25,015 nucleotides of DNA, from assembly GCA_021647145.1 (NCBI GenBank), contig JAKIVF010000044.1, positions 1-25,015 of the forward strand, read 5' to 3'. Each line of letters opens with the position of its first letter. The stretch's first letter is position 1. The translations under genes and the position numbers were made by a program. Of this stretch, positions 1-7,507 are shown in pieces. The stretch is from Methylococcaceae bacterium (GTDB lineage Bacteria > Pseudomonadota > Gammaproteobacteria > Methylococcales > Methylomonadaceae). Below the pieces are notes generated by a model. The model was not told the origin of the DNA, did not search any database, and saw only the letters and a list, made by a program, of their open reading frames with translations.

Positions 1-74
1 TAGATTATAAAAAACCAATGAACGTCTATAAAGAAGATATTTTACTCAATAACTGGCTAGATGAGGCGGCTTAA
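1..74 (+). CDS. C-terminal fragment of an unidentified protein (partial, starts before the window)
   Basis: The frame with codons starting at base 3 is open from the window edge and ends at TAA 72-74. It encodes 23 residues ending NNWLDEAA. The composition is ordinary for a soluble protein C-terminus, and a terminator-like hairpin follows 87 bases later on the same strand. I do not recognise the family, and so short a fragment could be an open frame by chance. No function is proposed. Confidence 0.4.
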   Translation, partial: DYKKPMNVYKEDILLNNWLDEAA

Positions 75-160
75 AACTTAGGAATAAGAAATTTGAAATA
101 ATTGTCTTGACTATTTGGGGTGCTAAAATCAGTAACGAATACTTTATTTTTATCTAAAAT

Positions 161-184
161 CTTGGATAAACAAAAATATCCAAG
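161..184. terminator. Hairpin, possible bidirectional terminator
   Basis: Perfect 8-bp inverted repeat (cttggata at 161-168, tatccaag at 177-184) with an 8-nt A-rich loop. Read on the minus strand it is followed by ATTTTAG and sits 11 bases beyond the stop codon of the decayed minus-strand frame ending at 195. Read on the plus strand it lies downstream of the gene fragment ending at 74. It could therefore have ended transcription from either side. Confidence 0.45.
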
Positions 185-194
185 TTAAATTAAT

Positions 195-454
195 TTAATG
201 GTTTTCTTGTACTAAAGCATTAAGAGTCGTTAAAGACTTTCTAATCTTTTTATCTTCTTCGTTGAATAAAAGAGTTGCATGACCAGCTAAACGCCTATTT
301 TTACGATTTAAATAGAAAAAATCCTGCGTAAAACAGTTAAATTAATTTTACTTGGGTACTTACCGCTAAGTGGAATAGCTACGCTGAATGTATTGTTGAG
401 TTCAATTTTTGTAGAGGTATTGATTAACATGCATTCAATTTTCGTGATTGTACC
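195..454 (-). pseudogene. Decayed coding remnant, weakly MscS-like
   Basis: Two overlapping minus-strand frames look like protein but have no intact gene around them. The first runs from about 454 to a TAA at 308-310. It begins LGTITKIE and continues through TKIELNNTFSVAIP, which resembles the beta-domain GTVxKI...IPN pattern of small mechanosensitive channels (MscS), with a few extra residues in between. The second frame, offset by a frameshift near 310-340, runs to TAA at 195-197 and includes RRLAGHATLLFNEEDKK, which I do not recognise. A hairpin follows the second stop. The simplest reading is a gene that has lost its 5' part and taken a frameshift. The MscS match is short and could be chance, and the second frame does not look like an MscS C-terminus. 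Confidence 0.25.
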
Positions 455-750
455 GAGTCATGCTGGTGATGATGTTCGAGGAAAAAAGTAAAGGGCGGAG
501 GGTACGACAGATTCTTGGTTGGGTAAATTCCCCTACAAGACCAGTATTATATATGTATTAACTCTTTTAGCTTACATGTATTGGCTAAAATATTGGTTCT
601 GAGGCTAAAACCGAAAAGGTGAATACTAAATAAATATAAATGCTCAATATTTTTGGAAATATATTTTGTATATAGTTAAGTCAGTACAAGTGCCCAAATA
701 ATGTTGCTAAATTTTAATTACTTCGTATTCATGCTTTTTACCTCTTTAAG

Positions 751-810
751 AAGGAGACAAATATGCCTCGCGAGGTTACGGTTGTGGGTTCCAATTGGTC
801 GATTTTGTAG
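751..810 (+). other. Strong Shine-Dalgarno followed by a 15-codon micro-ORF
   Basis: AAGGAG at 751-756 lies six bases before ATG 763-765. That is the best-formed ribosome binding site in this part of the window. The frame reads MPREVTVVGSNWSIL and stops at TAG 808-810. Codons 2-4 contain the perfect palindrome CCTCGCGAGG (766-775), the base of the long hairpin at 766-896. It could be a leader peptide, a remnant 5' end of a lost gene, or coincidence. No homologue is recognised. Confidence 0.3.
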
Positions 811-901
811 ATAGCTGTGTTGTTGAAACTATATGTATAGCTTGCTTTCGACAAAAACCAACTTGATATAAATTCCACGTCCGTGGTCACGCGAGGTTTT
901 T
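766..901 (+). ncRNA. Candidate structured RNA: long hairpin followed by a T-run
   Basis: Arm 766-787 pairs with arm 875-896 over 22 positions. Sixteen are Watson-Crick, four are G-U and two are mismatches (A773/A889, T782/T880). Inside, 795-799 pairs with 857-861 and 803-808 with 851-856, with bases 800-802 bulged. The outer stem is followed at once by five T (897-901), as in an intrinsic terminator on the plus strand. On the minus strand the four G-U pairs become A-C, so the fold favours a plus-strand transcript. It could be a small RNA, a terminated leader, or a MITE-like remnant with imperfect terminal inverted repeats. No family is recognised and no strong promoter is visible upstream. 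Confidence 0.35.
849..873 (+). repeat. 25-bp dispersed repeat, copy 1
   Basis: These 25 bases match 10985-11009 at 23 of 25 positions on the same strand. Copy 1 forms part of the right half of the long hairpin at 766-896 and ends in TATAAAT. The second copy lies upstream of pilB. A match this long between non-coding sites 10 kb apart suggests a shared mobile remnant or a common protein-binding or promoter site. Confidence 0.55.
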
Positions 902-918
902 AAATAAAGTTGAGATTA

Positions 919-2781
919 TTATTCCACAGTCACTGACTTAGCCAAATTACGTGGTTGATCAACATCTGTTCCTTTAATAAGCGCAACATGATAACTTAGC
1001 AATTGTAATGCAATATTAAAGGTAATAGGTGCTGATATTCGGCCTACATTTGTGGTGGCTTTAATCACCTTAAAGTCAGGTTCAGAACTTAGGTTGGATT
1101 GTTCATCTTCAAATACAAGCATCTGTCCACCACGAGCTTTTACTTCTTGCAGGTTGGACTTTAGTTTTTCAAGTAAATCATCCATGGGGGCAATTGCAAT
1201 CACTGGCATATTGTCATCTATTAAAGCTAATGGGCCATGCTTTAATTCTCCTGCTGGATATGCCTCAGCATGGATATAACTAATTTCTTTTAACTTTAAT
1301 GCACCCTCCATAGCAATTGGATACATAGTGCCTCTGCCTAGAAACAGCGCATGATTCTTATCAGCAAAACTTTCAGCAATAGTTTCAATGGTTGATTCAT
1401 GTTGTAAAGCATTATTAATTAAAGTAGGTAGTTTTTGCAGTTCTTGAATAATTTCTGTTTCTTGATCTTCATTGATCTGTTGTTGAACCTTACCTAAGCT
1501 TGCAGTTAACAGTGCTAAAACTACAAGTTGAGTAGTAAATGCTTTGGTAGAAGCAACACCTATTTCTGGCCCGGCATGAGTTAGACAAATAAGATCAGAT
1601 TCTCTAGTTAAGCTTGATTCTGCAACATTACAGATACTTAATGTTGGAATATTTAATTTATCATCTGAAGAGCGATATGTGTTTATTTGTTGTAGCGCGG
1701 CGAGTGTATCAGCAGTTTCACCTGACTGGCTGATAGTGACAAATAAGGTATTATTTAGAATGACAGGATTTCGGTAACGATACTCACTAGCGACTTCAAT
1801 TTGACAAGGTATCCCGATAATGTCTTCTAACCAGTACTTGGCAACTAAACCAGAATGATAGCTTGTGCCACACGCAATAATTTGTACTTGTTGCACCGAA
1901 CTAAAAATTTCTTCTGCATTATGGCCAAAACTAGTTACTAATACATTACCTTGAGATATTCGGCCTTCAAGTGTATCTATGACCGATTGAGCTTGCTCAA
2001 AGATCTCTTTGTGCATGTAATGTTTATGGTCACCTAAATCTACCGATTGTGAGGTTAGGTTTGATTGTTTGACAGGTCGCTCAACAAGCTGTCCCTGTTC
2101 ATTGAATATTTCAACGGTTTGCCGTGTAACCCGTGCAACATCCCCATCTTCTAAAAAGATAAAATTTTGTGTAACAGGTAATAAAGCAGATACGTCGGAG
2201 GCAATAAAATGCTCCCCAATACCTACTCCAATTACAAGAGGACTGCCTTTTCGGGCAACAATGAGGGTTTCTGGGTTGTCAATTGCGGTAACGCCTAATG
2301 CATAGGCACCTTTCATGAAACTAATAGCTTGTGTAACGGCTTGTAATAAATCGTCCGTAGTTTCTAGTTGTTGGTGAATGGCGTGTACAATAACTTCCGT
2401 GTCAGTTTCTGAACTAAATTGATAATCTGATTTTATTTGTTCAGTTTTTAATTCCTGATAGTTTTCAATAATACCATTATGAACTACGGCAACTTTGTTT
2501 TTACAAATATGTGGATGGGCGTTATTTTCAGAAGGGACTCCATGGGTAGCCCAGCGGGTATGTGCAATTCCAATTTGACCAAAAAACGGCTCACTAAGTT
2601 CTTCAATCTTCGCATCAAGATTTATGATTTTTCCAATTGATCGAACACGTTGTAACTTTCCTTTTTTATTTAAAACTGCGACTCCAGATGAATCATAACC
2701 GCGATATTCCAGCCTTCTTAGTCCTTCAAGTAAAATAGGAACAACATTTCTTTCGGCGACACCGCCAACAATTCCACACAC
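919..2781 (-). CDS. glmS: Glutamine--fructose-6-phosphate aminotransferase (isomerizing)
   Basis: Makes glucosamine-6-phosphate from fructose-6-phosphate and glutamine, the entry step to UDP-GlcNAc for peptidoglycan and LPS; cytoplasmic. The 620-residue protein starts MCGIVGG, so Cys2 becomes the N-terminal nucleophile of the class II glutaminase domain. Other hallmarks are RRLEYRGYDSSG (22-33), HTRWATHG (74-81) and HNGIIENY (101-108). The isomerase part has two SIS domains, with ACGTSYHSG (303-311), ISQSGETADT (350-359) and the canonical end DQPRNLAKSVTVE. Length is close to the family's usual 609-610. The start is GTG at 2781, since MCG must begin the protein, with GGAG eight bases upstream. 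It stands alone, and there is no glmU beside it. No glmS ribozyme is visible upstream; a palindrome at 3004-3017 may be an operator. Confidence 0.97.
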   Translation of the reverse strand: MCGIVGGVAERNVVPILLEGLRRLEYRGYDSSGVAVLNKKGKLQRVRSIGKIINLDAKIEELSEPFFGQIGIAHTRWATHGVPSENNAHPHICKNKVAVVHNGIIENYQELKTEQIKSDYQFSSETDTEVIVHAIHQQLETTDDLLQAVTQAISFMKGAYALGVTAIDNPETLIVARKGSPLVIGVGIGEHFIASDVSALLPVTQNFIFLEDGDVARVTRQTVEIFNEQGQLVERPVKQSNLTSQSVDLGDHKHYMHKEIFEQAQSVIDTLEGRISQGNVLVTSFGHNAEEIFSSVQQVQIIACGTSYHSGLVAKYWLEDIIGIPCQIEVASEYRYRNPVILNNTLFVTISQSGETADTLAALQQINTYRSSDDKLNIPTLSICNVAESSLTRESDLICLTHAGPEIGVASTKAFTTQLVVLALLTASLGKVQQQINEDQETEIIQELQKLPTLINNALQHESTIETIAESFADKNHALFLGRGTMYPIAMEGALKLKEISYIHAEAYPAGELKHGPLALIDDNMPVIAIAPMDDLLEKLKSNLQEVKARGGQMLVFEDEQSNLSSEPDFKVIKATTNVGRISAPITFNIALQLLSYHVALIKGTDVDQPRNLAKSVTVE

Positions 2782-3003
2782 AATTTATCTCCACTCGCTA
2801 TTTAGAAGTGACTCATTTAAGGTCACATTAATCAATTAAAAATACTTTTCCGATTTGAAAGAGTCTTAATTAGTTTGTTTTTTTTGGTAAGTTGTACTTT
2901 ACTTAAAAATTTAAATTAAATGCAAATAATATAATACTTTAACTATAACATTACATGAATATCATTAAGAAATTAAGCTTTTATAACTGAAACTTTTAAT
3001 TCA

Positions 3004-3017
3004 CTGGTATATACCAG
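3004..3017. promoter_or_regulatory. Perfect palindrome, GntR/HutC-type operator candidate
   Basis: CTGGTATATACCAG is a perfect 14-bp palindrome. Its core GTATATAC fits the GTnTAnAC half-site pattern of HutC-subfamily GntR repressors. That group includes the GlcNAc-responsive DasR/NagR proteins, whose sites resemble TGGTCTAGACCA. It lies 223 bases upstream of glmS and 237 bases upstream of the lipocalin-like gene. The motif is seen directly; the regulator is inferred. Confidence 0.4.
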
Positions 3018-3202
3018 GAGAACTATTGTTAACATAAATATTAGCAGTCTATTGGCAAAAATCAATGGATAGTAAATGGTATCTCGAGTTCGAATTTATC
3101 AGTTGCCTTTCTCTAAGCTTCCAGAAAAAAGTGTATAACTTAATAGCATGCCTATTAATTGATGAATAGAAACAAGACAATGATAAAACTGAAAGCTCAA
3201 TA

Positions 3203-3246
3203 TGATATAATCAGAGTTTCCTTATATAGATATATTAAAATTGGAG
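3203..3246 (+). promoter_or_regulatory. Extended -10 promoter and RBS of the lipocalin-like gene
   Basis: TGATATAAT at 3203-3211 is a textbook extended -10 (TGn plus TATAAT), with only a weak -35 region near 3181-3188, as is usual for this promoter class. GGAG at 3243-3246 lies seven bases before the ATG at 3254. The implied leader is about 35 nt. Confidence 0.6.
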
Positions 3247-3253
3247 CTCAAAA

Positions 3254-3649
3254 ATGAAAAAAATAATACAAATTTTGCTTCTGTCTACTGTTTTTATGAC
3301 CTCTTCTGCATTTGCAAAAGACACAATAATTCCATTAGAAGATAATTCAACAATTCTTGGTAAATGGAAAGTAACTGCAGAAGCTCCTGCCAGACATAAA
3401 ACAAAAACACCTCTTAATATACATTGGGATTTTAAATCAGACGGCTCATTAGATACAACAGCAAAAGATGCTCGGAATAGAACTGGTTCAATGAGTGTCA
3501 CTGTTAAGTATAGTATTGAAGATGGTGCTATTAAAAAACAAATGAAGCCTGGTTCTGAAAAATATGAAACTTGTAAAGTTGTTGATCAAGATGATAAAAC
3601 AATGGTTTTACATTGTAAGTATTTGTATTTCTTTTTGGAAAGAGAATAA
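3254..3649 (+). CDS. Small secreted lipocalin-like protein, function unknown
   Basis: 131 residues with a clear Sec signal peptide: KK at 2-3, hydrophobic 4-16, and cleavage expected after SSAFA at 21/22, giving a mature periplasmic protein of about 110 residues. The mature part carries ILGKWKV (34-40), the Gly-x-Trp entry typical of lipocalin-like small beta-barrels, followed by alternating beta-type segments and two Cys (107 and 121) that could form a disulphide. It resembles the loosely defined lipocalin-like hypothetical proteins with a short barrel; a ligand cannot be predicted. It has its own extended -10 promoter and good RBS and is transcribed towards lptG, with a large inverted repeat between them. 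It is a single-gene unit, so context says little. A minus-strand frame over the same bases is a shadow. Confidence 0.75.
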   Translation: MKKIIQILLLSTVFMTSSAFAKDTIIPLEDNSTILGKWKVTAEAPARHKTKTPLNIHWDFKSDGSLDTTAKDARNRTGSMSVTVKYSIEDGAIKKQMKPGSEKYETCKVVDQDDKTMVLHCKYLYFFLERE

Positions 3650-3662
3650 ACGAAAGCTCTTT

Positions 3663-3729
3663 AAATACTTCGTTAAAATATTTTATATATATAGTAGTTT
3701 TATAAAAATATAAGTTTAACGGAGTATTT
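3663..3729. terminator. Large inverted repeat between convergent genes
   Basis: Arm 3663-3677 pairs with arm 3715-3729 over 15 positions (14 Watson-Crick, one G-T), and the AT-rich interior can extend the stem by about ten further pairs. It fills the gap between the stop of the lipocalin-like gene (3649) and the stop of lptG (3739). A bidirectional terminator is the natural reading, although neither side has a clean T-run. Confidence 0.5.
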
Positions 3730-3738
3730 GATTTGATA

Positions 3739-4806
3739 TTATCGTACTCTACTGACTAAGTATACAGCTGAACAAAAAACGAGAGTACTTGGTAAGAGTG
3801 CCATTATGATGGGGTTATATCCATAGATCAACCCTACATGCCCTACTATTTTATCAAAAATATTAAAAGTCATTCCTATAATGATACCAATCATCATACG
3901 CCCTCCTATTCCAGTTCCTCGCTTAATTCCAATAACAAAAGGAATGGAAACCATCAACATAACAAAGGTAATAAAAGGGTTAACCAAGCGACTCCAGAAT
4001 GCTAATTCAAAACGCTGGGTTTTTTGTTTGTTGTCTTTAAGAAAACTGATATACATAAATAAGTCATATAAGGACATATCTTCTGGTTTTACGACGACAA
4101 CTTTAAGCAAATCTGGATCAATTGTAGTTTTCCAATCTAGTTGATTTAAATTGTTTGCTTGAATAGGTTCAGATAACACCTGTGTTTGTCTTACTTTCTC
4201 CATACGCCACAATTTATTTCCTATAAATGTTGCATGATCAATGTGACTCATTGAAATTAAATTTCCTTGATCATTAACTTCATAAGAATAAATATCAGAT
4301 AACACGCCTTTTTTATGGATTTTTTGAACATTAATAAATTTATTTTCTTCTCTTAACCATAACCCATATCTAGAACTCATAACAATTTCGTTATTTTGGG
4401 ATGTGGTTTTTATTAATTGAGCCGCTCGTTCTGCCTCTGGCGCAATAAACTCTCCAACCAAAATTGCTCCAATAACTAAAATTACTCCAGCCAACATAAC
4501 AGATTTAATAATCCAGAAAATTGATAAGCCTGCCGCACGCATGGCAATAATTTCTCGGTTATTGGCCATTGTACCTACAACAAATAGGCTGCCTAGTAAG
4601 GCAGCAGAGGGTATAAGTTCATAGAAAACTCTGGGAGAGGTTAAGGCAATGTATTGAAAAACTTCCTTTAAACCATAACTGCCTTTTCCCATATCTTTTA
4701 ATTCATCACTAAAGGTAAATAAGTTAAAGAGAGTTAATAAAAGCATTAAGGCAATAGCAGATCCTTTTAAAACTTCTTTGACGATATATGCTGTTAATAC
4801 GTTCAC
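3739..4806 (-). CDS. lptG: LPS export ABC transporter permease LptG
   Basis: One of the two permeases of the LptB2FG complex, which extracts LPS from the inner membrane and passes it to LptC and the periplasmic bridge. The 355-residue protein has the YjgP/YjgQ layout: three N-terminal membrane helices (about 12-32, 57-80, 98-120), a periplasmic beta-jellyroll (about 130-270) and three C-terminal helices. The stretch MANNREIIAMRAAGLS is the cytoplasmic coupling region contacting the ATPase. The start is GTG at 4806-4804, overlapping the lptF stop (GTGA), so the two are translationally coupled. LptG rather than a second LptF is supported by order (lptF then lptG) and the short N-terminus. lptB is not in this window, as is usual for gammaproteobacteria. 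Confidence 0.93.
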   Translation of the reverse strand: MNVLTAYIVKEVLKGSAIALMLLLTLFNLFTFSDELKDMGKGSYGLKEVFQYIALTSPRVFYELIPSAALLGSLFVVGTMANNREIIAMRAAGLSIFWIIKSVMLAGVILVIGAILVGEFIAPEAERAAQLIKTTSQNNEIVMSSRYGLWLREENKFINVQKIHKKGVLSDIYSYEVNDQGNLISMSHIDHATFIGNKLWRMEKVRQTQVLSEPIQANNLNQLDWKTTIDPDLLKVVVVKPEDMSLYDLFMYISFLKDNKQKTQRFELAFWSRLVNPFITFVMLMVSIPFVIGIKRGTGIGGRMMIGIIIGMTFNIFDKIVGHVGLIYGYNPIIMALLPSTLVFCSAVYLVSRVR

Positions 4807-5927
4807 GCATTACCCCGTAAATTTAGTCTTAACATAACCCATTTCAACCCATAGAGACGAATCAACAAAAACCCACCTAGTAAAAGTAATAATAAATAAA
4901 TTCCATAATAGCCTAATGATGGTGGTATTGTTTCGTTAGCAACCCAACTCTGGCTGATTCGCTTTACATTGCCATAGACAAAATAGATGGCAAAGGCGAC
5001 AAGTAAGCTACCGTAAACACCTCCTCGGGGAGAAAGTTTCGCTAAAGGAATAGCTAAAAAGCTTAAAAAAATAACACCAAGAGGAATAGATAGCCGGTTT
5101 TGCATTTCAGCTATATGAGGTAATTGAGTAGATACCCACAATTCGTTGCTAGGTGCTCCATCAAGTTCTTGTGGTAAAAAAGTAGTTTTCTTTTCTAAAC
5201 GTACAGCATATTCGGAAAATTTTTCAAAGGTGACACTTATTTCACCTGGAACAGCTATAACTCGTTCACCGTCCTTTAATATAAGATAAAGCCCACCTGA
5301 TAAATGCTCCAAGGTGCCATATTTAGCATTAATAATGCCTATTGAATCTCCTGTTCTATTTTGTACAAAAATATTATGCATGCGTTTTTCAGCATCTATA
5401 TATTCTGTATAAAAAACCAAATCACCATGACTGTATTCACTAAATCGCCCTGCTGAAATGCCTCTGAGATCAGCTACTTGCTGATCTGCATGAGTTAGTT
5501 CTTGTATTTGTGACTCAGCCCAGGGGGTCGCAACCAGAGATAACCAGCCAGCAGCAATACTAAGCGGAAAGACTAATAAAAAAACAGCACGATAAATAAC
5601 AACGGCACCGCCGCCAGCAGAAGCTACTGCCGACATTTCTTGATCTCTATACATTCTACCCAAGACCATTAAAATTGCCATAAAAATAGAAGCGGGTAAA
5701 AAGGTGCTGATTGCGACCACTGTTTTTAACCCTAAAATACTTAAAACAGTTTCATTAGAAATACCTCCTTCAATTGCCTTGGCCAGTACTTTAATAAACT
5801 TGCGACTCACAATAATAACAACAATGACAGATAATACAGCCAAGACTGTTTTGAACAAATCTTTTATGATCATCTTATCTAGTACGGAAATAAAATGGTA
5901 GGATTTAACTTTTTCTTTTTTATGCAT
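4803..5927 (-). CDS. lptF: LPS export ABC transporter permease LptF
   Basis: Partner permease of LptG in LptB2FG, in the inner membrane. It has six membrane segments around a periplasmic jellyroll domain. The cytoplasmic loop GRMYRDQEMSAVASAGGG is the YjgP/YjgQ coupling motif that docks on LptB. The family core begins at MIIKDLFKTVLAVLSV. Start choice is uncertain. ATG at 5927 is given because GAG lies eight bases upstream. The frame extends to a GTG at 5948 with no ribosome site, and the family-like ATG at 5873 would remove an 18-residue cytoplasmic tail. The gene overlaps lptG by four bases and is divergent from pepA across about 90 bases. Confidence 0.92.
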   Translation of the reverse strand: MHKKEKVKSYHFISVLDKMIIKDLFKTVLAVLSVIVVIIVSRKFIKVLAKAIEGGISNETVLSILGLKTVVAISTFLPASIFMAILMVLGRMYRDQEMSAVASAGGGAVVIYRAVFLLVFPLSIAAGWLSLVATPWAESQIQELTHADQQVADLRGISAGRFSEYSHGDLVFYTEYIDAEKRMHNIFVQNRTGDSIGIINAKYGTLEHLSGGLYLILKDGERVIAVPGEISVTFEKFSEYAVRLEKKTTFLPQELDGAPSNELWVSTQLPHIAEMQNRLSIPLGVIFLSFLAIPLAKLSPRGGVYGSLLVAFAIYFVYGNVKRISQSWVANETIPPSLGYYGIYLLLLLLGGFLLIRLYGLKWVMLRLNLRGNA

Positions 5928-5962
5928 TTTAATGCTCAAATAACTCACTTTAAAAACTAAGG

Positions 5963-5968
5963 TATAAT
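5963..5968 (+). promoter_or_regulatory. -10 element for pepA
   Basis: A perfect TATAAT lies 52 bases before the chosen pepA ATG, in the lptF/pepA intergenic region. The -35 region is weak. On the opposite strand the same bases read TATACC and may serve as the lptF -10, so the two divergent promoters could overlap. Confidence 0.4.
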
Positions 5969-6019
5969 TTACAATGATTGGTACTTATTCCCTTAAATTT
6001 AGCTCTCGCAGATTATCTT

Positions 6020-7507
6020 ATGGACTATTCTATAGAAACCTTAGCATTTGACAAACAACAAACTGATTGTGTCATTATCAGTGTTTATGAAAATAAACAA
6101 CTTAGCCCCTCAGCTGAGTCGATTGATAAAATAAGCCAAGGGTTCATTACTCAACAAATTGAACGTGGTGATATTAAAGGTAAAAATGCAGAAACAACCC
6201 TGTTCAATTATATCCCTGATAGCTCAATTGAACGCATTTTAGTTGTTGGTTTAGGAGAAAAAGACAAGTTAACTGCTAAACTTTTTCGTAAAGCATTAAA
6301 GTCAGCGATTGCTGCAATTAAAGCGTTATCAATACAATCAGTAAATTGCGCATTAATTGATAGCGATGTTAAAAATAAAGATAATCAGTGGAAAGTGCGG
6401 CAAATAGTAGAGGTATTTAATGATAATCTCTACAAATACGACGAAACAAAGAGTGAAAAAGAGCCGAATTTAAAACTAGAAAATATAATAATTAATGCAT
6501 TAGATTCTGAAAAAGAACTTGTAGAACGAGGATTAAAATATGGATTAGCTATTTCGCAAGGGATTGGTCTAACAAAGTTTGTAGCAGATCTTCCAGGAAA
6601 TATTTGTACACCCTCATTTCTTGCAGAACAGGCAAAAATGGTCGCAGGTAAATTTAAAACAATGGAGGTGGAAGTACTGGAAGAAAAAGAAATTGAAGAG
6701 CTGGGCATGGGTTCTTTTCTTTCTGTTTCCAGAGGAAGCCGTCAACCCGCTAAATTGATTGTATTAAATTATCAAGGTGGTGAAAAAGAGAGCAAACCTG
6801 TTGTTATAGTGGGGAAGGGCTTAACTTTTGATGCAGGAGGTATTTCATTAAAACCAGGCGCAGGAATGGATGAAATGAAATACGATATGTGTGGCGGTGC
6901 TAGTGTTTTAGGTACTTTACAAGCAGCGGCAAAAATGGAATTAAAGATTAATATTGTTGGAATTATTCCTTCATCAGAAAATATGCCAGATGGGGATGCA
7001 AATAAGCCGGGTGATGTAGTAACCAGCATGTCTGGTTTAACCATAGAAATTTTAAATACGGATGCAGAAGGCAGGTTGATTCTTTGTGACGCATTGACCT
7101 ACGCAAAAAAATTCAACCCCGAAGTGGTTATTGATTTGGCAACTTTAACAGGTGCATGTCTTGTTGCTCTGGGAAGAGTACCTAGTGGGATATTAGGCAA
7201 TGATGATGATTTATGTAATGATTTAATCAGTGCAGGTGATACGGCTTGTGATAGTTTATGGCGCTTACCTTTATGGGAAGAATATCATGAGCAATTAAAA
7301 TCTAATTTTGCTGATTTAGCTAATATTGGTGGTCGAGATGCAGGGACTATTACGGCTGCCTGTTTCTTGTCTCGTTTTACCGAAAATTATCGTTGGGCAC
7401 ATTTAGATATTGCTGGTACAGCTTGGCGTACCGGTGCAAATAAAGGAGCAACAGGTCGGCCTGTAGCACTATTAAGTCAATATTTAATTGATAAGAGTGA
7501 TGCCTGA
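6020..7507 (+). CDS. pepA: Leucyl aminopeptidase (family M17)
   Basis: Cytosolic hexameric two-metal aminopeptidase that removes N-terminal residues from peptides; in Escherichia coli PepA also binds DNA in Xer recombination and in carAB control. The C-terminal catalytic domain has every signature: VGKGLTFDAGGISLKP (Lys266 and Asp271 bind metal), KYDMCGGASV (Asp289) and NTDAEGRLIL (346-355, with the metal-binding Asp and Glu and the catalytic Arg352). The end, GTAWRTGANKGATGRPV, is also typical. The start is ATG 6020, giving 495 residues, because MDYSIETLAFDKQQTDC aligns with known PepA N-termini; an upstream TTG at 5978 would add 14 atypical residues. Divergent from lptF and followed by holC with an 8-base overlap, the usual pepA-holC-valS order. 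Confidence 0.96.
   Translation: MDYSIETLAFDKQQTDCVIISVYENKQLSPSAESIDKISQGFITQQIERGDIKGKNAETTLFNYIPDSSIERILVVGLGEKDKLTAKLFRKALKSAIAAIKALSIQSVNCALIDSDVKNKDNQWKVRQIVEVFNDNLYKYDETKSEKEPNLKLENIIINALDSEKELVERGLKYGLAISQGIGLTKFVADLPGNICTPSFLAEQAKMVAGKFKTMEVEVLEEKEIEELGMGSFLSVSRGSRQPAKLIVLNYQGGEKESKPVVIVGKGLTFDAGGISLKPGAGMDEMKYDMCGGASVLGTLQAAAKMELKINIVGIIPSSENMPDGDANKPGDVVTSMSGLTIEILNTDAEGRLILCDALTYAKKFNPEVVIDLATLTGACLVALGRVPSGILGNDDDLCNDLISAGDTACDSLWRLPLWEEYHEQLKSNFADLANIGGRDAGTITAACFLSRFTENYRWAHLDIAGTAWRTGANKGATGRPVALLSQYLIDKSDA

Larger units (their letters stand above)
75..918. other. Long gene-poor region left of glmS
   Basis: About 840 bases without an intact gene. From left to right it holds a hairpin (161-184), a possible decayed minus-strand gene (195-454), an unassigned AT-rich stretch (455-745), and a structured segment at 751-901 described separately. 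The content suggests gene decay rather than a simple promoter region. I see no tRNA and no insertion-sequence ORF in it. Confidence 0.6.
2782..3253. other. Divergent non-coding region between glmS and the lipocalin-like gene
   Basis: 472 very AT-rich bases carrying the upstream regions of two divergent genes. It contains a small dyad GTGAC-N9-GTCAC (2808-2826) in the presumed glmS leader, a perfect 14-bp palindrome (3004-3017), and an extended -10 promoter for the plus-strand gene (3203-3211). No convincing glmS promoter stands out from the AT-rich background. No ORF in it looks genuine. Confidence 0.6.

Noticed and set aside
763..810. Ribokinase N-terminus (VTVVGSN resemblance) in the micro-ORF
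   Set aside because: Only a few residues match and the frame stops after 15 codons; not enough to call a gene remnant of that family.
1052..1279. 75-residue plus-strand frame inside glmS
   Set aside because: Shadow of the conserved glmS reading frame; no RBS and low-complexity Ser-rich product.
2782..2960. glmS ribozyme in the glmS leader
   Set aside because: The leader is a plain AT-rich sequence without the ribozyme core, and this ribozyme is essentially a Gram-positive feature.
3235..3501. 88-residue minus-strand frame opposite the lipocalin-like gene
   Set aside because: It is antisense to a gene with a signal peptide, promoter and RBS, and its own sequence shows no domain or ribosome site.
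6430..7044. Minus-strand frames opposite pepA (6430-6708 and 6772-7044)
   Set aside because: Antisense to conserved catalytic sequence, Ser/Phe/Pro-rich shadow composition, no ribosome sites.
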